The notes under the pieces were generated by a model. That model was not told the DNA's origin. It was given only the letters and a program-made list of their open reading frames with translations, and searched no databases. Made by a program: the position numbers and the translations under genes. From Dicaeum eximium (lineage: Eukaryota; Chordata; Aves; Passeriformes; Dicaeidae), in the NCBI GenBank assembly GCA_013396995.1, contig VWZP01004506.1, positions 2,518,972 through 2,582,971 of the forward strand: DNA of 64,000 nucleotides, read 5' to 3'. Below are positions 49,126-62,759 of this stretch, piece after piece (within the stretch, counting starts at the first letter, position 1; every line of letters starts with the position of its first letter).

Positions 49126-50926
49126 CACTTGATGTGTTACAGAGCCTCAGTGAATACCCAGAAAAAAAATCGTGATATAGCTGTTACTAATTGTTCTAAA
49201 ATTAAGTGACCTACTTGGGAAAGCATTTTCCCTGTAACTTAATGCAGAAGTGCAAATGGATATAATTATATAGGCATAACTTCCTATTTGTCTTGGTTTT
49301 GTTTATGTCATTTGAGAAAAGATTTAAATTCAGCCCAAATATCCCCATTTCTATGGGAAAAAAAAAAGGTGAGATTCTTAAAATAAATTATAGTTACACT
49401 ACACAGTCTAAAACATTGGTGTTAACGGTAATTGTATAATGCACCATATAAAAAACCTAATTCCCATATCTTCCATTAAAGTTTATATCCTGATTTCATG
49501 CAAAATTAGAGTAAGCTATTAATAGCAGTGGACTTCCTAAAGATTTACTCTAGATTAGAAGATTCTCATCTGCTCTTCACGTGGAAACCATAAATATTAC
49601 TTGAATACAGACACAACTGAGCTGTAAACCAGCTCATTACATCCCAGGTCTTATACTAAGTAATGAGTATTCTCTGTTAAAAGCATCAGTACAGCCAAGC
49701 TTTTCTTTTAACAAGATCCCCTCAAGACTGGTCAGCTAATGAACACAGTTCAATGATTATACTGAGCCATTTTTGAGGAATTCTTGAGATTTGCACTCAA
49801 GTACAGAAAATGTACATCAGGCAAAAGTCCTGTGTGTCACCACAGTGTCACCAGGTCTGTGTGTTCCATATGCCCATGAGATATCATATTTATAACACAT
49901 CTGTTATAGTCACATCTGCTGGGGAAACCTAAACAGGGCTCCCTTTGACACAGAGAAGTGACATATGTTGTCGTGAGGACATTTCTGCTTAGCAAGCCAA
50001 GCACAGCACAGGCTCTCTGCTGAGAAGAGGCACTTGCCCTACCTCCAAAGCCAAGCAGAAATGGTGCTGTGGCCCCTGTTTGCTCAATGCCTGTTTGCCA
50101 CAAACACAACCCAAATCAAGTTATCTGTGATGGCTGAAGCAGTGCCACGAGGTCCAAGAGCTGCACTGCTGGGGTGGCTCTGCTCTGGTGGCACTCAGAT
50201 GGCAGCCGTGGCCAGCTCACTGCTGACAGCCATCCTGTACAGAGTGCTGTGGGTGGGAGAGGCAGGTCCAGCCCCTCCTCGGCTTCTGCTTCCATCCTTC
50301 ACATTGTGCTTTTCACAGCTCAGTTATCAAGGCAGATGGCTGCCTGCAGAGCCCCAGGCAAACAGACAGATGGGCTCTCCTCAGCTCAGAACCAAGAGCA
50401 AGACTTTGCTGACCTTGCCTGTTTTCTTGGCTGGCATCAGTCAAAAAAACTTTTCTGTAGCTTCAATTCCTGCTTCCACTTGAAGCAAATCAGAACCAAT
50501 GCAAACCTTAGATTTCTTCATCTGCCCGCAGACACCACACCAGGTTGGGTCTCTGCACTCCAAGATGAGCCTGAGCTATTCCTAAACTCAATGGTGCTTC
50601 ATCTCCTCCTGAACTCAGATTGCTCCCCTGCTTCCTTTGTCTGGATCTGATCAGGCAAGGAAACATTCAGCACATCCTCTCTACATACTCCAAGCAGCAC
50701 ATTACCTTTGTTCATATTCATGATTACATGCATTTATGATACCATAAGTGCTTAGAAGAACCTTCAGGATCCATGTCGCTTGGGAGGAGGGAAGAAGACA
50801 TAGTAGGGAATATAAAAAAAATTTATATAGGAACATGCTGACCTGAGAACTAATTTAAAGTGATGTTGGTACTAACTATCACATTGCCTGGTACCTATCT
50901 TAATCTGACATTGTTACCCTGGAGGC

Positions 50927-51092
50927 AGAGGTGAGGGTGGTGGGACAGTGGAACAGGTTGTCCAGAGAAGTTGTGGATGCCCCACTGGGGCCCTGAGCAA
51001 CTTGATCTAGTGGGTGGCATCCCTGCCCAGGGGGATTGGAACTAGATGATCTTTAAGGTCCCTTCCAACTCAAACCGTTCTATAATTCTATA
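50927..51092 (+). mobile_element. CR1 LINE 3'-end fragment (166 bp)
   Basis: Plus-strand CR1 3' end. GTGAGGGTGGTGGGACAGTG, GAACAGGTTGTCCAGAGAAG, TTGTGGATGCCCCACTGGGG, CTAGATGATCTTTAAGGTCC and CCTTCCAACTCAAACC lead to the tail GTTCTATAATTCTATA (ends 51092). It belongs to the same subfamily as the copies at 12255 and 33399. A short deletion removes the part between TGCCCC and CCTGAGCAACTTG. Fully 5'-truncated. Confidence 0.95.
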
Positions 51093-54000
51093 AGAAACCA
51101 TAAAGGGAGGGAAAAATGGAAGTAACTGAGCACTGAGACATTTCAACCCTCACCCTCCAATGCCAAGATGGGAGTACCTGTGTGGTAAAGCAATACAGAG
51201 GTTTGGGGATTACTAGATTAATTCAGGAAGTCCTTCCTGATGTAAACTTTCCTATAATTCAACTCATAAAAGTAGGACAGAAGGAAAAAAATCCCCAAAT
51301 GTACCTCATAGTAAGAGATTAAAAAATATGTTTGGACCATTTGCAACCGATACAATCCCTTCTCCAACCTCTGCAACACAATTTCAGATATCAATGCTGG
51401 GGAAACATAGACAGCAAGAAGACAAGCAGGTACTTGGTGGGGCATTGAGGCCTTTGCATTTGGTCCAGGCAGTGTTGCAACAATCTGAAAATTGCACCAG
51501 AGCTGCTGAAAACAAGCTGTAGAAACTGAATATGACAGACCTGCCCCTAAGGCTTGTGAGCTTTAGCAAACCCTTCAAAAGCTTGTGGGAGGAATTTGAG
51601 AGAAAACTCCAAGTCAACAGCTTTACTGTAAATATTTTACACCGAAGTTGATCTGCTTTCCTTCCTGCTTTTATAGTAATTTTCCCTCATGTTCTCTCCT
51701 TCTCCCAAATATCTGTTCTTTGCACTGCTTTGCTGTCCTTCAACCTCCCATTCAATTCACCTAAAAAACAAGGAATATTGCATCCAATAGAAAAAGGAGT
51801 GGAGGAGAGAGGAGATCTCATGGAGAGGAATTGCCCAGCAGTGCATTTTGACGCCATGAAGCTGGTTATGATTTCTCAGTAATGACACCACAGACCTGCT
51901 GAACTGAAGAGGAAAGCTGTTGGCTTTTAGCTCACAAAGCTCTTGACTCACTGCTCAGCAAAAATCCCTCACCTACTCGCCAAGGTCAGTCCTGCATCAC
52001 CCCACCTGCAGGAATCACACAGTGGCTAATTACCAAGTGAAAACTCTTCTCCCACCACCTATTTAGTCCCTACACCAGGAGCTTCTAGGTGAAAATTGAA
52101 CAAAGCCTTGTCTACAGGGCCTGCTCTACAAAGAGAGTTGCTCAGGAAGAAGAAATCCAGCACAGAGACCGGAATTTTAAGATCCCCTCTAACTCCCCAC
52201 CGAAAGTGGAACCCACAGTGACATCACTGTTCTTGCAGAGCTTCCAGCACCTCCAGGCATGTCTCTGAGTTCCCAGCTACCTGCAGTTCCATCTTACTTC
52301 CTGCAGACTCTACCTAAGGCAAAGAGGGTCTCCAGCATTCATCCTCAGAAAGACGATCTATTCCCATGTCCCAAACTTTTCCCTCCCCACTCTTCTTTTG
52401 GATACTGGCACTCTACAACCTCTTTTCATCTTCCCTCCAGAGGAAGCAGCATTTACACCAGCCCAAACCCTCCAGCTCACTCGTGTGCAGGCTGCTGGTC
52501 TCTACTTATGCATCACCTCCAAAGCTTTCATTTGGCAGGCAGCCTCAAAACTGCCAGCATGCTACCTTAACCTGCATTTCTCTCTTCATTCACCACTCTT
52601 AATTAGTGCTTGGGAATGTATTAACATGGGGCTAAGCCACAAAGTTTGCATCTGGGCTTGCCTCTTGTTTGGAGGAACTGAGCTAGCACCACAGCCTGGT
52701 GAAGAGTCACCCCTTCCTCACATAGCAGCTGAAAGCAAGAGCATAGAGGTGACTCCCCATCACAGAATTCTCTCTTCTGCTTGAATATACAGTCACTGTG
52801 ATTTTTTCCCCTGCTTTCACAACTCTAAGTCACCAAACAGTCATTTGGTCCAATAACTGAAGCTGTTCAGAAATTACCAGCATTTCTAGCTTGACCAAAG
52901 TCATTGCCCTCAGGCAAGGATGCAACAAAAAGTGATCAGTGATAGTGGATGAGTTAAGCAACATCAAATCTCTCTGTAGCCACTTTAGGAATGAATATAT
53001 GAGCTGGTTATTACTGAGTTTCATGTATATGTGACATAGATAAGTGTAAGTTTGCAGCAAGGTAGCTACTCTGATACCACAGGCTCTGAAATAGCTGCAA
53101 GGTCAAAGAGAGGCGGCAGAGGAGACAAGAGGGTCTCTTCTGATCTTCCTCAATTTGCTCACCTCACCAGCAAGGTGCTAGGAGGCAAGCTGAGGTCTGA
53201 ACTTCCTCTGTGCATGCTTCTCCTACGCTGCTGTGCTTGGGACACGTGTGGTCACAACCGTCTGTGGATGTGCAGGTCTGAAAGGATCCTGAGTTTCCCA
53301 AAGCAGTTGGAAGGGACACTGAGAAATCTGCCCTAATCACTGCCCTCTCCCAGGGTCTTTGTGTGGCCACCAAAACACTGCTCCCTGCTCCTCTTTGATG
53401 GTGTAAGGAAACCTCTAAGTCACAGCCAGCACCACCAAGCAAATGGCCCTGCTAAGGATAACAAACCAGAGGCAGCACCATGCCAAGGACAAAAGTTACT
53501 CAGACAAACTACCAGTCCACACCTGAAGAAGACCACCCCTCTTCCTGCCCCAGATCCTTCCCTTAGGTTTCCAGCAGCACCAATCCATTTGACAGTAGGA
53601 GTAGTTCTGCACTGCACACTGCAGAAGTAATGAAGTGATGCACTGATGTACCTCAGACATCTCAGAGCCACAGCTCATGGTACAGGCCCTTCCCCACCAA
53701 CTGCTGATCTCAGAAGGGGCTGTAAAACCTCAATGGACAAAGTGAGGTAAGTGAATTTTGTCTAAGAGGGACCCCAGGTACTGAGGTTTGCTGGTTAAAA
53801 GTTGCTTGGTATCTTTATTAATCATAATATTGCAGACATGTAACACACCTGCACTCCATATGCTGTGCCATTTTCACTGAGTGACCTACACATGGGCTCT
53901 TCCATTTTCCATGTACAGAAAAGCTAAGGGCAGTTGGGAATCTTCATCACAAAGAATAATCCAGGACATTTTCCATTTGGGGATTCCTCAAGAGCCCCAT

Positions 54001-54460
54001 CTACTCAGTGTTTAGCAGGCAGCAGCTTCTGCAGCTCTGAGGGAGGGAGTATAACAACTCTCACATTAACTGCACTTAATGCAGGAGAAAATGACCAAGC
54101 ATGTAAATGTAAGGATGTAAGAATATAAGAATGACCTTGAACCTTCCAATTAGCAATATCATGACTAAATTCCTCAGCAGGCACACACACAGCCTTTGGC
54201 TTCATAGACATAATGTCATTTTCTGTCTGTTTAGCAGAGAGAATAACAAGGGGAGCTGAGAAGAACATGAGATGAAGGCAGAGATACCTTCTGGTTAACT
54301 ATCAGAGCACTGACGATGTCGTAGCTGTAGATATTAGCACACTGTTTGTGGGGGCTGGCATATGTCCCTATCCAGCCTTCTCATCACATGTATAGACAGA
54401 ACTTGGTGTTCTGAAGCACACAGTAGTCAACTCTAACTCATGCCATTTTAATCATCCATT

Positions 54461-54500
54461 AAAAAAAATAAAGAAAACAAGGAAAAAAAAAAAAAAAAAA
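54461..54500. repeat. A-rich tract
   Basis: AAAAAAATAAAGAAAACAAG followed by a pure run of about 18 A, then GCCCAGTCC. No flanking duplication noticed. Confidence 0.85.
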
Positions 54501-56522
54501 GCCCAGTCCTTAATAAGGAGCAGCACTAGATGGTCCTAAAGTATATATTGTAATTTTTTTCTCTCTCTTCTCACCAAAAGTGAGATGCATCTCGCAGTGC
54601 CCTTTCTCACGACTCTAACAGGAGGGTACATCTGCTCTAGAACTGGACTGGAACTATATTGGTACAGGAAGGTTATCCTACATCCATTGGATAACATCGT
54701 TTGGATCTGCAGATAAGTCCTAATGGAAGTGAACAGGGAGAAGAGACGTTCCCTGTTCCCCCAGCACACAGGGCACGGTAGGTGAGAGAACCTGAGGCTT
54801 CCCAGATTCTTTTGATCTGTTCCTGAATGTACTTCGGTCCTGTGGCCCTCCCTGCCCCCCCTCTGCTGCACATCTCCTCCAGCCCTTTGGGGCTGAGGCA
54901 GGCACTGCAGTCACTGCAGCATTCCTGGCTTTCAGGACGGGGTCTGAGCACGGCGAAGTGCCTTTGCCATGCAAACGATTACAGGAACAATAATGGTTGT
55001 AGCTCACTGACAATTTCTTCTTTCCTTTCTAAGACTGGGTGTAAATAATGTTCTTATCTTCTAAGAAATACCTCTGGCATCCCTGACTAAGTGATAAGTG
55101 GAAGGAGAGACATTCTTAACTGCTGATCAAGAGGGAGGAGAGTGATTAGCATCCTCTGGGGAACACCTTGTTGATGACGGCTGCTTTGCATTGTTGAGGC
55201 TGTAAGAAGCACCTAAATTCCTCCTCCACAGAACTCCCAGCTGCTGATGAAGTCAGCTCTACATTAATCCCTCAGCACACTCCTCATCATGCCCATTTCT
55301 GATCAAAGCTTTTCTTGCCATTGCAATCATAATTGCAACCCTCTGCTCCCATTTGAGAAAGGGACAGAGTCTGAATGTCAGTAGGACATTTTGACTCTGT
55401 CAGGAAGGACTGGACTTAGGCAACACTGGGAATCTGTGAAGTCAGGAAATAAAACAAAAACAACCTGCAGTGGAAAAAAATAGTAGCAAGGCTGAATCAA
55501 TTTTGGGGGTTTTCACACTAGGGGTTGTGGCTCCTAGTCCCTGGGAGCTGGGTTTGATATGCTGAGTCCCAGCAGTCCCCTGGAATTGCCAATCAATGCA
55601 CTGTGCACAGTGATTTTTGGAGATTTAGCCCAGTTTCTGCCATGCATGAACTTAACCAAAGCAAGCAGAAACAAGCCCAGTGAAACAGCATTCTTCCTAC
55701 AGGGTCAAAGCTTGGACTAGCACACAAGTGTCCTGAAACTTGGACTTAATCTTGAGGAGTGGATCAATGCAGATGTGTGGGCACAACCCACTGCAAAGAT
55801 TTGCTTTGCTGAGTAGCAACAGACAGAGGTTTTCTTTGGCCTCACCTCCCTCAGCAGTGGAAATCAAGGCATTCATGGCTCTGCACCCACACTGGGATCC
55901 TGTAGGAGAGCCTGGCTCTGAAGCCAGACACATTGTACTGGAATGCATCCTGACATCCTCTTGTTGAGGCCTCCCCAGCCTGGGCAACAAAACACAGATA
56001 AAGCAGATGTGCATTTAGGCTCTGTCTGTGCCTTAAACACCTCAGAAAACATCTGTAACAGGAGATCCCTCCATCCCAGACACACCTGCTCTCCTGACAA
56101 AGGTGTGCCCCAATGCTGTATTGGGTCCATGTGCACAACATGAAAAAAATGCCAACCATATCAGAAATACACCTGTACCTAACAAGAACCTATACTTGGA
56201 TAGTGGAGGAAGAAGAGACTCACTTTCAATTACAGACCACCTCTTAAATTGGGCAATCCTAGCTCAGAGCAGTGATGTCCTTTCTCCCTTCTTCTTACAC
56301 TTTTTATCTCCCCATATTATTGCTTACATGAAACATCCATTTTCATGCATGATATTTCCCTTTCTAACAAAATGCAGCAGGAGGTTCCACAGGTTAATTA
56401 TAAATTGATTTTACAAGCATTTACCAAGAAGTTATTTAAATCTATTTCCCTTAATTTCATTTGATGCAGCATATGTCTCACAGTGCAAAGGGGAGATGCA
56501 GCTTTATTGCCACTATCTGCCA

Positions 56523-56760
56523 GATGAACATGTTCATCATCAGCAGTGCAGGGAGTGATAAGTCACTTATCTGATACAGAGAGACAAAACACTCCCTCTT
56601 TCTTATCAACAAATTGAGTTATCAGCCAAGTGAAGTGGTTTTTTGGTAGCCTTTCTGACTGTGTTTTGCTTTTAAACCCATACTGGCAGCAAATGTTCAT
56701 GGATGTATCTGCCTCTCTTATGCTTATTTCAAAATGCAACAGCAGCCACCACAGATAAGA
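56523..56760. promoter_or_regulatory. Candidate regulatory element: two palindromes plus GATA cluster
   Basis: The perfect 16-bp palindrome GATGAACATGTTCATC (56523-56538) contains GAACATGTTC, which fits the p53 half-site consensus RRRCWWGYYY. Eighteen bases on is the perfect 15-bp palindrome GATAAGTCACTTATC (56557-56571), which presents two GATA-factor sites face to face. Further GATA-type words follow: CTGATAC (56571), CTTATC (about 56601), GTTATCAG (about 56618) and AGATAAG (about 56754). That gives six GATA motifs in 240 bases. Enhancer function is inferred only from motif clustering; no conservation or chromatin data are available. Confidence 0.3.
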
Positions 56761-58818
56761 AAGCTTCATCTCCCAAAGATGTCTAGCCTGAGTGCAGTTA
56801 AATTATTCTGAATTTACTCTGATTGCTGGAAAACTGAACTAAACTACACCAAAAGTAACAAAAGTGATGCTAAAACAGTCATACAAAGAGGTTAGAGGAA
56901 CACACAGCTGTAACATTGCACATTCCAAACTGCTGTCATGGCCATCACTGATTCTTACCCCACATTTCTCAGTGCTGTCCCTTATATCTAGTTGTCTGAC
57001 CTGAGACAACTAGGACCCAGAAACCTGGGAAGTGCAAGCCCTGATCCAGCCAAGGTAACACTTTAGCTACACTTGGCTACAAATGCCCAAATGAATTGAG
57101 AATTAACTTCACTGCGTAACAAAGCTGGGGAGAAGTTAGGGTTATCAGCCAGGTAACATTATTACAAGACTGTAACTGAATGCATGGAGAGGTTTTAGGT
57201 GTGAAGAGTGAGAAACTGTCTGATGCCTTTTAAGGACTCAGTTGGTGATGAGCAGCTACTCTGAAAGGTTCTGTGCAGTGCTACCCACGAGAAAGGTGTC
57301 AGCATCACATTGAGGAGCAATCGGTGAATGTGCTGAGGTGTGCTCAGAACGTGCTCAATGCTGGGATCAGCATAATTTTGGCTGAGTGTGGCTGGAAAAT
57401 AAACTTCATTGAGATAGCACTGAAAAGGATTTGCCCTTGACTGCAGAGGCCAAACGTGATAATTCACCAGTATAATTTCTAAATGTGACATAAGAAAACA
57501 GAAACCCATAGAGGACAGACATGTTAAGTCAAGAATGTTTCTTGTAAATACTTACAAACTCACTGCTACAAGCTCATCTACCTCTTGCCATAAAGACATA
57601 ATCAAACAGGACTTCCAAGATTAATATAAGGGTTGAGAAATCATCATTTCACCTGCTGAACAAGACAAAATCTGTGACCATTTCTGAGCTTGCTAAACAC
57701 GGAGACAGAAAAGGGAGCTCTGATGATCTTCACCAGAAGCCTGAACTTTGAAGAAAGTATGGAATTTACATTGGCTTAGTTAAGTAGATTGCATATACCT
57801 TTCCACCTACCCACAAACTCAGGTCCAACCACCTATGAGCTGTAACAAGACCAGTAACTCCTCCAATCTCCAGTGTTCTCTAAAGGCCACACAATGCCTA
57901 CTTTTCCAGACATTCTCCTTCAATAGGGCCACTTTCTTTTTTGGAATGTGTTCCTGTGGCTGAACCTGTTAATTTGATAGCAACCAGATGCCTCATCTCT
58001 AAAGCAATCAGCTGCATAATTCCTGGAAGGGTCCTTTGCTCTTACCTGTTTGTAGATGGGACAGGATTGCTGGATATTAATTCTCAAAGGGACAAGAGAT
58101 AGCTATAAGAATGGCCCAGCTGACAATTGTTTCCATAGTTTCCAGCCTTGCTGTCAGCTGACACATTCCTTCCTCCAGATAATATCTGATGCACTCAGAT
58201 GTTTCTGGAGCTGTGCCCCCACAGGATGTGTGGCAAGAACGACACCAAGCTCTTTGCCCCTCTGCTGTCCTACCAAACCTGCAAGGAAGTTGCTATAGGA
58301 GGGTTTGTTTATTTTTCTTGAGCATCAATAAGAAACCTGCACAATAACTTTCAATCCTTCTCTCCTTTCCAGCTGCAATGTTTCAAACCTCTTCAGTGTC
58401 GGGTCAAGATGAGGGGAACCCCCTGAATCTGCAGGTGCAATGTGGAGGTGGCTGCACACGCGTGGGGGGCCAGGAAAAGTCATTCCTGATACCTCACAGC
58501 TGATAGTGACTCCTGTACAGGGGAGCACCAATATTGAAGGGCTGGAGCGATGGAAGAGGCTCTGATCCCATTACAGCTCTAAAGATCAGGGCTTGACAGC
58601 GGTGGTACCTAAAAGGATCATTAAGTAGTTGCAAATGACCTTAATACTTTAAAGAAGACTTAATCAAGCAGAGCTGGGAAGTCTTGACAATCTGGTAACT
58701 GCAGCATTGAATTCAAAGAATGTAGAGGCCAGGGATGTGTGACTGGCCTTTGGGACTGATTGTTCTGAAACAGCTCTGCTTTTTCTTTCTGAAGAGAAAT
58801 TTAAATTACCCAGCCTTT

Positions 58819-58840
58819 CAAAAATAACTCAAAAATAACT
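58819..58840. repeat. 11-bp tandem duplication
   Basis: CAAAAATAACT occurs twice without a gap (58819-58829 and 58830-58840). Confidence 0.85.
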
Positions 58841-61037
58841 ATCTTTCACAGGGACCTTGAAAATCATCTCATTTATCACACGCTTAAATCAGTGCAGATT
58901 TCCTGTAATTTATCTTTAATCCACAGCTGAACAAAATTCTCTTCTATCAAGGAATGCCAAAACTACTGGTATTAGCTAGGTGCCTTCCAGTTATCCGTGT
59001 CAAAAGGTGTTAATTCGTGTAGAAAGCTTAGCTCAAACTGCTTTCATTTTTGGCATGGTTTCCATGGGACTTAGCCCAGTTTACAGGTAGTGTATTTAAG
59101 CAACAAAAATAGCTAGCAAAAAAAAAAAAGTTTATTTGTGATTTTAAGTTAGTTGTATACACAGATAAATAGTTTCACTTTACATAATTAAGAATAAACT
59201 CATTAAGAGCTGCCCTGTTTGAAAACAAACTAAAATTTGATACCGAAGGTACTGTGATGGTTTGAAAGAACTGCAAACTGTCTGTAAACAAAGTTAAATT
59301 AACATTTGTGGTAATTTTACCCCAAAGCAAAAACGGCAAAGGCTGCACACCATGGAAAGACCAAAGCTGGTGTAAAGGCTTTTATTCTCTGTATTCAAAA
59401 ATGTTAGCTACAATACTGTCTTCCAATCTGATGTCTTCTTCAATTTCATGATCCCACACAATAGGACAAAGCAAGACAAATATATAGCAATACATATGTG
59501 CCTAATGGCAGATCACCTTTAAAAATTGCTAATACTTCTGTTTCCCTAAGACTTGCTTTATGCAGTCAGTTTAAAAATCAACATCTGAAATATTTGGTTT
59601 TAACAACTGCAAATAATAAAAAGTCCTGTTCCATATGCGCTGCCAGATTGAAAAATTAAAATCTAAAGTGTTTGGTTTGAACAATCAAAAAAAAAAAAAT
59701 CTTAACTCTGTATCATGGGAAGGATCATTTTGAATTTCCTTTGGTTTGCCCAAGCCAGAGGAGCACTTCAAGTTCTTCCTGATTCTCTTGATGACAAAAC
59801 TTACTTTCCTGGGACTTCCGTGGATTTCTGAGGGAGGTGGTACTCAGTGTAGTTCTGGGGAGAGTAATTTAATAGCAATGGGGGGACTAATTCAATAGCA
59901 ATGTAGCAGTTTCTTTACTCAGTGCTCTTCCCATTCAGTTTTCATCGGTTTCCTTCTATACGTTTCCCTTTTCCTGTTGGTAATAAACAGCTTGAGTTTT
60001 CCCATAGTGAGGATCACAGGCTGACATGATGCTGAGGAAGAAGCTCCCATGTTTGCTGCAAACACTCTAGGGCACATAGCTGAGAGGATGAGGGAGAGTC
60101 AAATAAATAAATTGCACTAGATACCACTTCCACTGACCCCATGGCATCTCTGCCTGAAGATGGACATCCACAGGGTGAGGGAAAAACAGCCTTGGCTTCC
60201 AACAGCAGACAAGACCTAAGTATGTGATATGTGCTACCTCTGGTTTAAAAGTAGCTTTTTTTTTAAATTTAATTTTATGATGCTGTTGTGACTCTCTTAT
60301 TAATATTTACTGATTATCTGCATACTTTATGGTCATTCTGAAGACTTATGTACCATGGCTGCTATACTGATCTAGCTGGGTGCAAACTGCAGTGGTGGGT
60401 CCTGTTCATCTTGGACAGGAGCTGTATTTCAGTCTGTTTTTCACTACACTAAACAGACAAGGACAGTGGCCCTCCCAGATGTCTGCATTTCTCCCCTGTG
60501 CTGGGGAAGTCCACTGAGCAAGTACTCATTAGCATAGCATATGAGTCTCTCTGAGCCTGGAGGAGGGGGATAGGAAGATGTTATTAATTTAGTCAGTGCT
60601 GTGCAGCTTGCAGAAACACTGTCAGCTTCTGCCTACACATATCTCACCTCCTATTGTTAAAGAAATTACAGCTGCTGAAAGAGATGAAAAAGTAACTCAT
60701 TTATTTTCCAGCTTTTATAGTAATAAGGTAAATCTGATTCTCCTTGATGCTGTAGTACATCTCTGCTTTTCGGACTGGGGTCTTTTGGGGTAGCAGTGGG
60801 GACAGGATTCTCTGCACAGATGCTATCAGCTAGGGAGTGCAAGCCTATTTTAGTGGTTCTGACCGCACTGACCGCATTTGTTTGGGCACATCACTCATTC
60901 AAGGACTTAGGACTTTCCAAGATTAATTAGTATCTAGTTAGTGCTTTCCTGTTTCTCACTTGTGGAAGGCCAGAAACCTGCAAAGCTGTGGAGAGGTCGA
61001 GCAAAACTTTCAGCAGAAATTTCTGAAGATTGCTATG

Positions 61038-61540
61038 AGTTCATAGACCCCTGGAACGGTTTGGCTTGGAAGGGACCTTAAGGATCATTTAGCTCCAATT
61101 CCCTGCCATGGGCAGGGACACCTTTCATGAGTCCAAGTTTTTCCAAAGCTCTTTCCAATCTGACCTTGAACAGCTCCAGGGATAAGGCAGCTACAACTTT
61201 TCTGAGCAACCTGTTGCACTGTCTCACCACACTCAAAGTGAAGAATTTCCTCCTGAACTCTAATCTACACCTACTCTCAGTTTAAAGCCATTTCCCCTCA
61301 TCTTATCGCTACATCCCCTTGTCAAAAGTCCTCTCCTGCTTTCTTGTATGCCCCTGTATGTTACTGGAAGATGCTGTAAGTTCTCTTCTTCAGGCTGAAC
61401 TATCCAAATTCTTTCAGCCTTTCCTCACAGCCGAGGTGCTTCAGCCCTCTGATCATCTTCATGGCCTCCTATGGACTCACTCTGGCAAGTCCATGTTTTT
61501 TCTTATGTTGGGAGACCCAGAGCTGGACCCAGTACAGTGT
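61038..61540 (-). mobile_element. CR1 LINE fragment (about 500 bp)
   Basis: Minus-strand CR1 copy with its 3' end on the left. TTCATAGACCCCTGGAACGG, TTTGGCTTGGAAGGGACCTT and AGGATCATTTAGCTCCAATT are the reverse complement of the 3' UTR. To the right come the reverse complements of the ORF2 C-terminal landmarks: CAACCTGTTGCACTGTCTCA, GAAGAATTTCCTCCTGAACT, CTTCTTCAGGCTGAACTATC and GGAGACCCAGAGCTGGACCC. Divergence from the standard sequence is higher than for the copy at 12255, and the open frames across it are broken, so it is an old inactive copy. Confidence 0.92.
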
Positions 61541-62759
61541 TCATGGTGACCCTATGACCATTAGACAGCTTATTGTCCTCTGAAAAAGAAATTGCAGATG
61601 TCTCCTGAGAACAAAACATGCAGTAGGTGGCACAGGCACACAGCACATTATGTCTCAGGGGTTTCCAGACAGGGGTGCAAGAACTTTTCCCACCATCTCT
61701 ACTTCTCTCTCATGTTTTGCTTTCATTTCTGCTTCTCACAGGTTCCCACCCTGCCATCACACCTACATTCCACCTGGGGTCCCAGCTCAGTCCCCTCCTA
61801 TTGATCACTAAACCCTTCCATGTCAAAACAATCCCATCCACTCTGCTGTGGCTGTCACCTTAATGTTATACTTGTGCATTTATTCTTTCTGTATAACAGC
61901 TATTTTGTCAAAATGGCCCTTTTACTGGAAATTGATACTTACTGATTTCACACCTTGCCTCTGTTGTTTTTTAGCTGAGACTGAAGATAAGAAATCTGAG
62001 CAAAATATCTTTTTTTTTTCATCTACACTCAAACTGCCTCATAAGATCCATGCTGGTGCAACTCAGTTGGCTCCTCAACAAAAAGTGAACTCATGGTCTG
62101 CACAAGCCTGCAGAAATCCTGTAGAATATTTTAAAGACTGTTTCCTCTGAAGGCTGTATTGTTTCAATAGCACATTTCTCCCAGTCTTCCCTTCCTGTTT
62201 TTCCATTCTTGTGAACACAGAATATTTTAAGAGTCCATCTCCTCATGTTACTAATTCCTCTCCACTTTAAGTCATAACCCTTTGTGATATTACAGATAAT
62301 TGCTCTGCCTGTGATTCTATTTGCAACCATGAATGGGATCATGGTTTTCAACCCTATCTGTACTGGAGTAATTTCAAAATATTTCACCTATTACTAGCTC
62401 CATCTGAACTTTAATGGCTTTTACAATTTTGAGGACATTAATCGTGTATCTGGTGAAACTGGTGCTATTCCTAAATAGACAAGTGCCCATATCGCATTTT
62501 ACACTAGTTGTAACTAGAGTAATTTGGATCTTGCACCTTTCTGGCCTGCCTCTGGTCATGCTACTTCCATTTACAGCAGCAAGGTTTGCTATGGACAGAG
62601 GGGGATATTATTTAAAAATAGCACAACGTATTTTAAGCCATTTCTGAGTAAGGATATCCCATTCTGGAAATGTCAGCAGGTGAAGCATCTACACCATGCC
62701 TATGCCACGGGTCTTGTTTTGTCACCCCCTCTGTGTAAAACTGTCCTTCCTTTAATCAT
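61541..62759. other. Intergenic DNA upstream of the CpG island
   Basis: No exon or repeat recognised. A T-run lies at about 62009-62018. CpG stays rare until about 62760, after which it rises sharply. Confidence 0.65.

Larger units (their letters stand above)
33585..50926. other. Long intergenic/intronic stretch, 17 kb without a CR1 copy
   Basis: The longest interval without a recognisable interspersed repeat. It holds simple repeats (39775-39850 A-rich; 40330-40343 short (TG)n; 43540-43618 poly(A); 45281-45293 and 46179-46199 A-runs; 49077-49125 T-rich), a possible retro-insertion at 43292-43618, and candidate exons at 42030-42353 and 48533-48770. A GC-rich, stop-poor patch at 42030-42330 produces overlapping open frames on both strands. 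The rest, including 34-39 kb, shows nothing I can name. Confidence 0.6.
51093..61037. other. Intergenic/intronic DNA with a GATA-motif cluster
   Basis: About 10 kb with no interspersed repeat that I can name. It contains an A-rich tract at 54461-54500, a palindrome and GATA cluster at 56523-56760, an 11-bp tandem duplication at 58819-58840, and a short imperfect duplication of TAATT(T/C)AATAGCAATG at about 59868-59904. Open frames at 52259-52784, 53361-53678, 54673-55013 and 57195-57509 have no domains and overlap each other or the other strand. The 58560-59330 segment is AT-rich and orderly, and would be worth checking for conservation. Confidence 0.6.

Noticed and set aside
50034..50650. 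Two overlapping plus-strand frames (149 and 158 codons)
   Set aside because: Mutually overlapping, low-complexity Ser/Pro/Leu composition, no family recognised.
57195..57509. 104-codon minus-strand frame with protein-like look
   Set aside because: No homology that I can name and no splice or start context; length within chance expectation.
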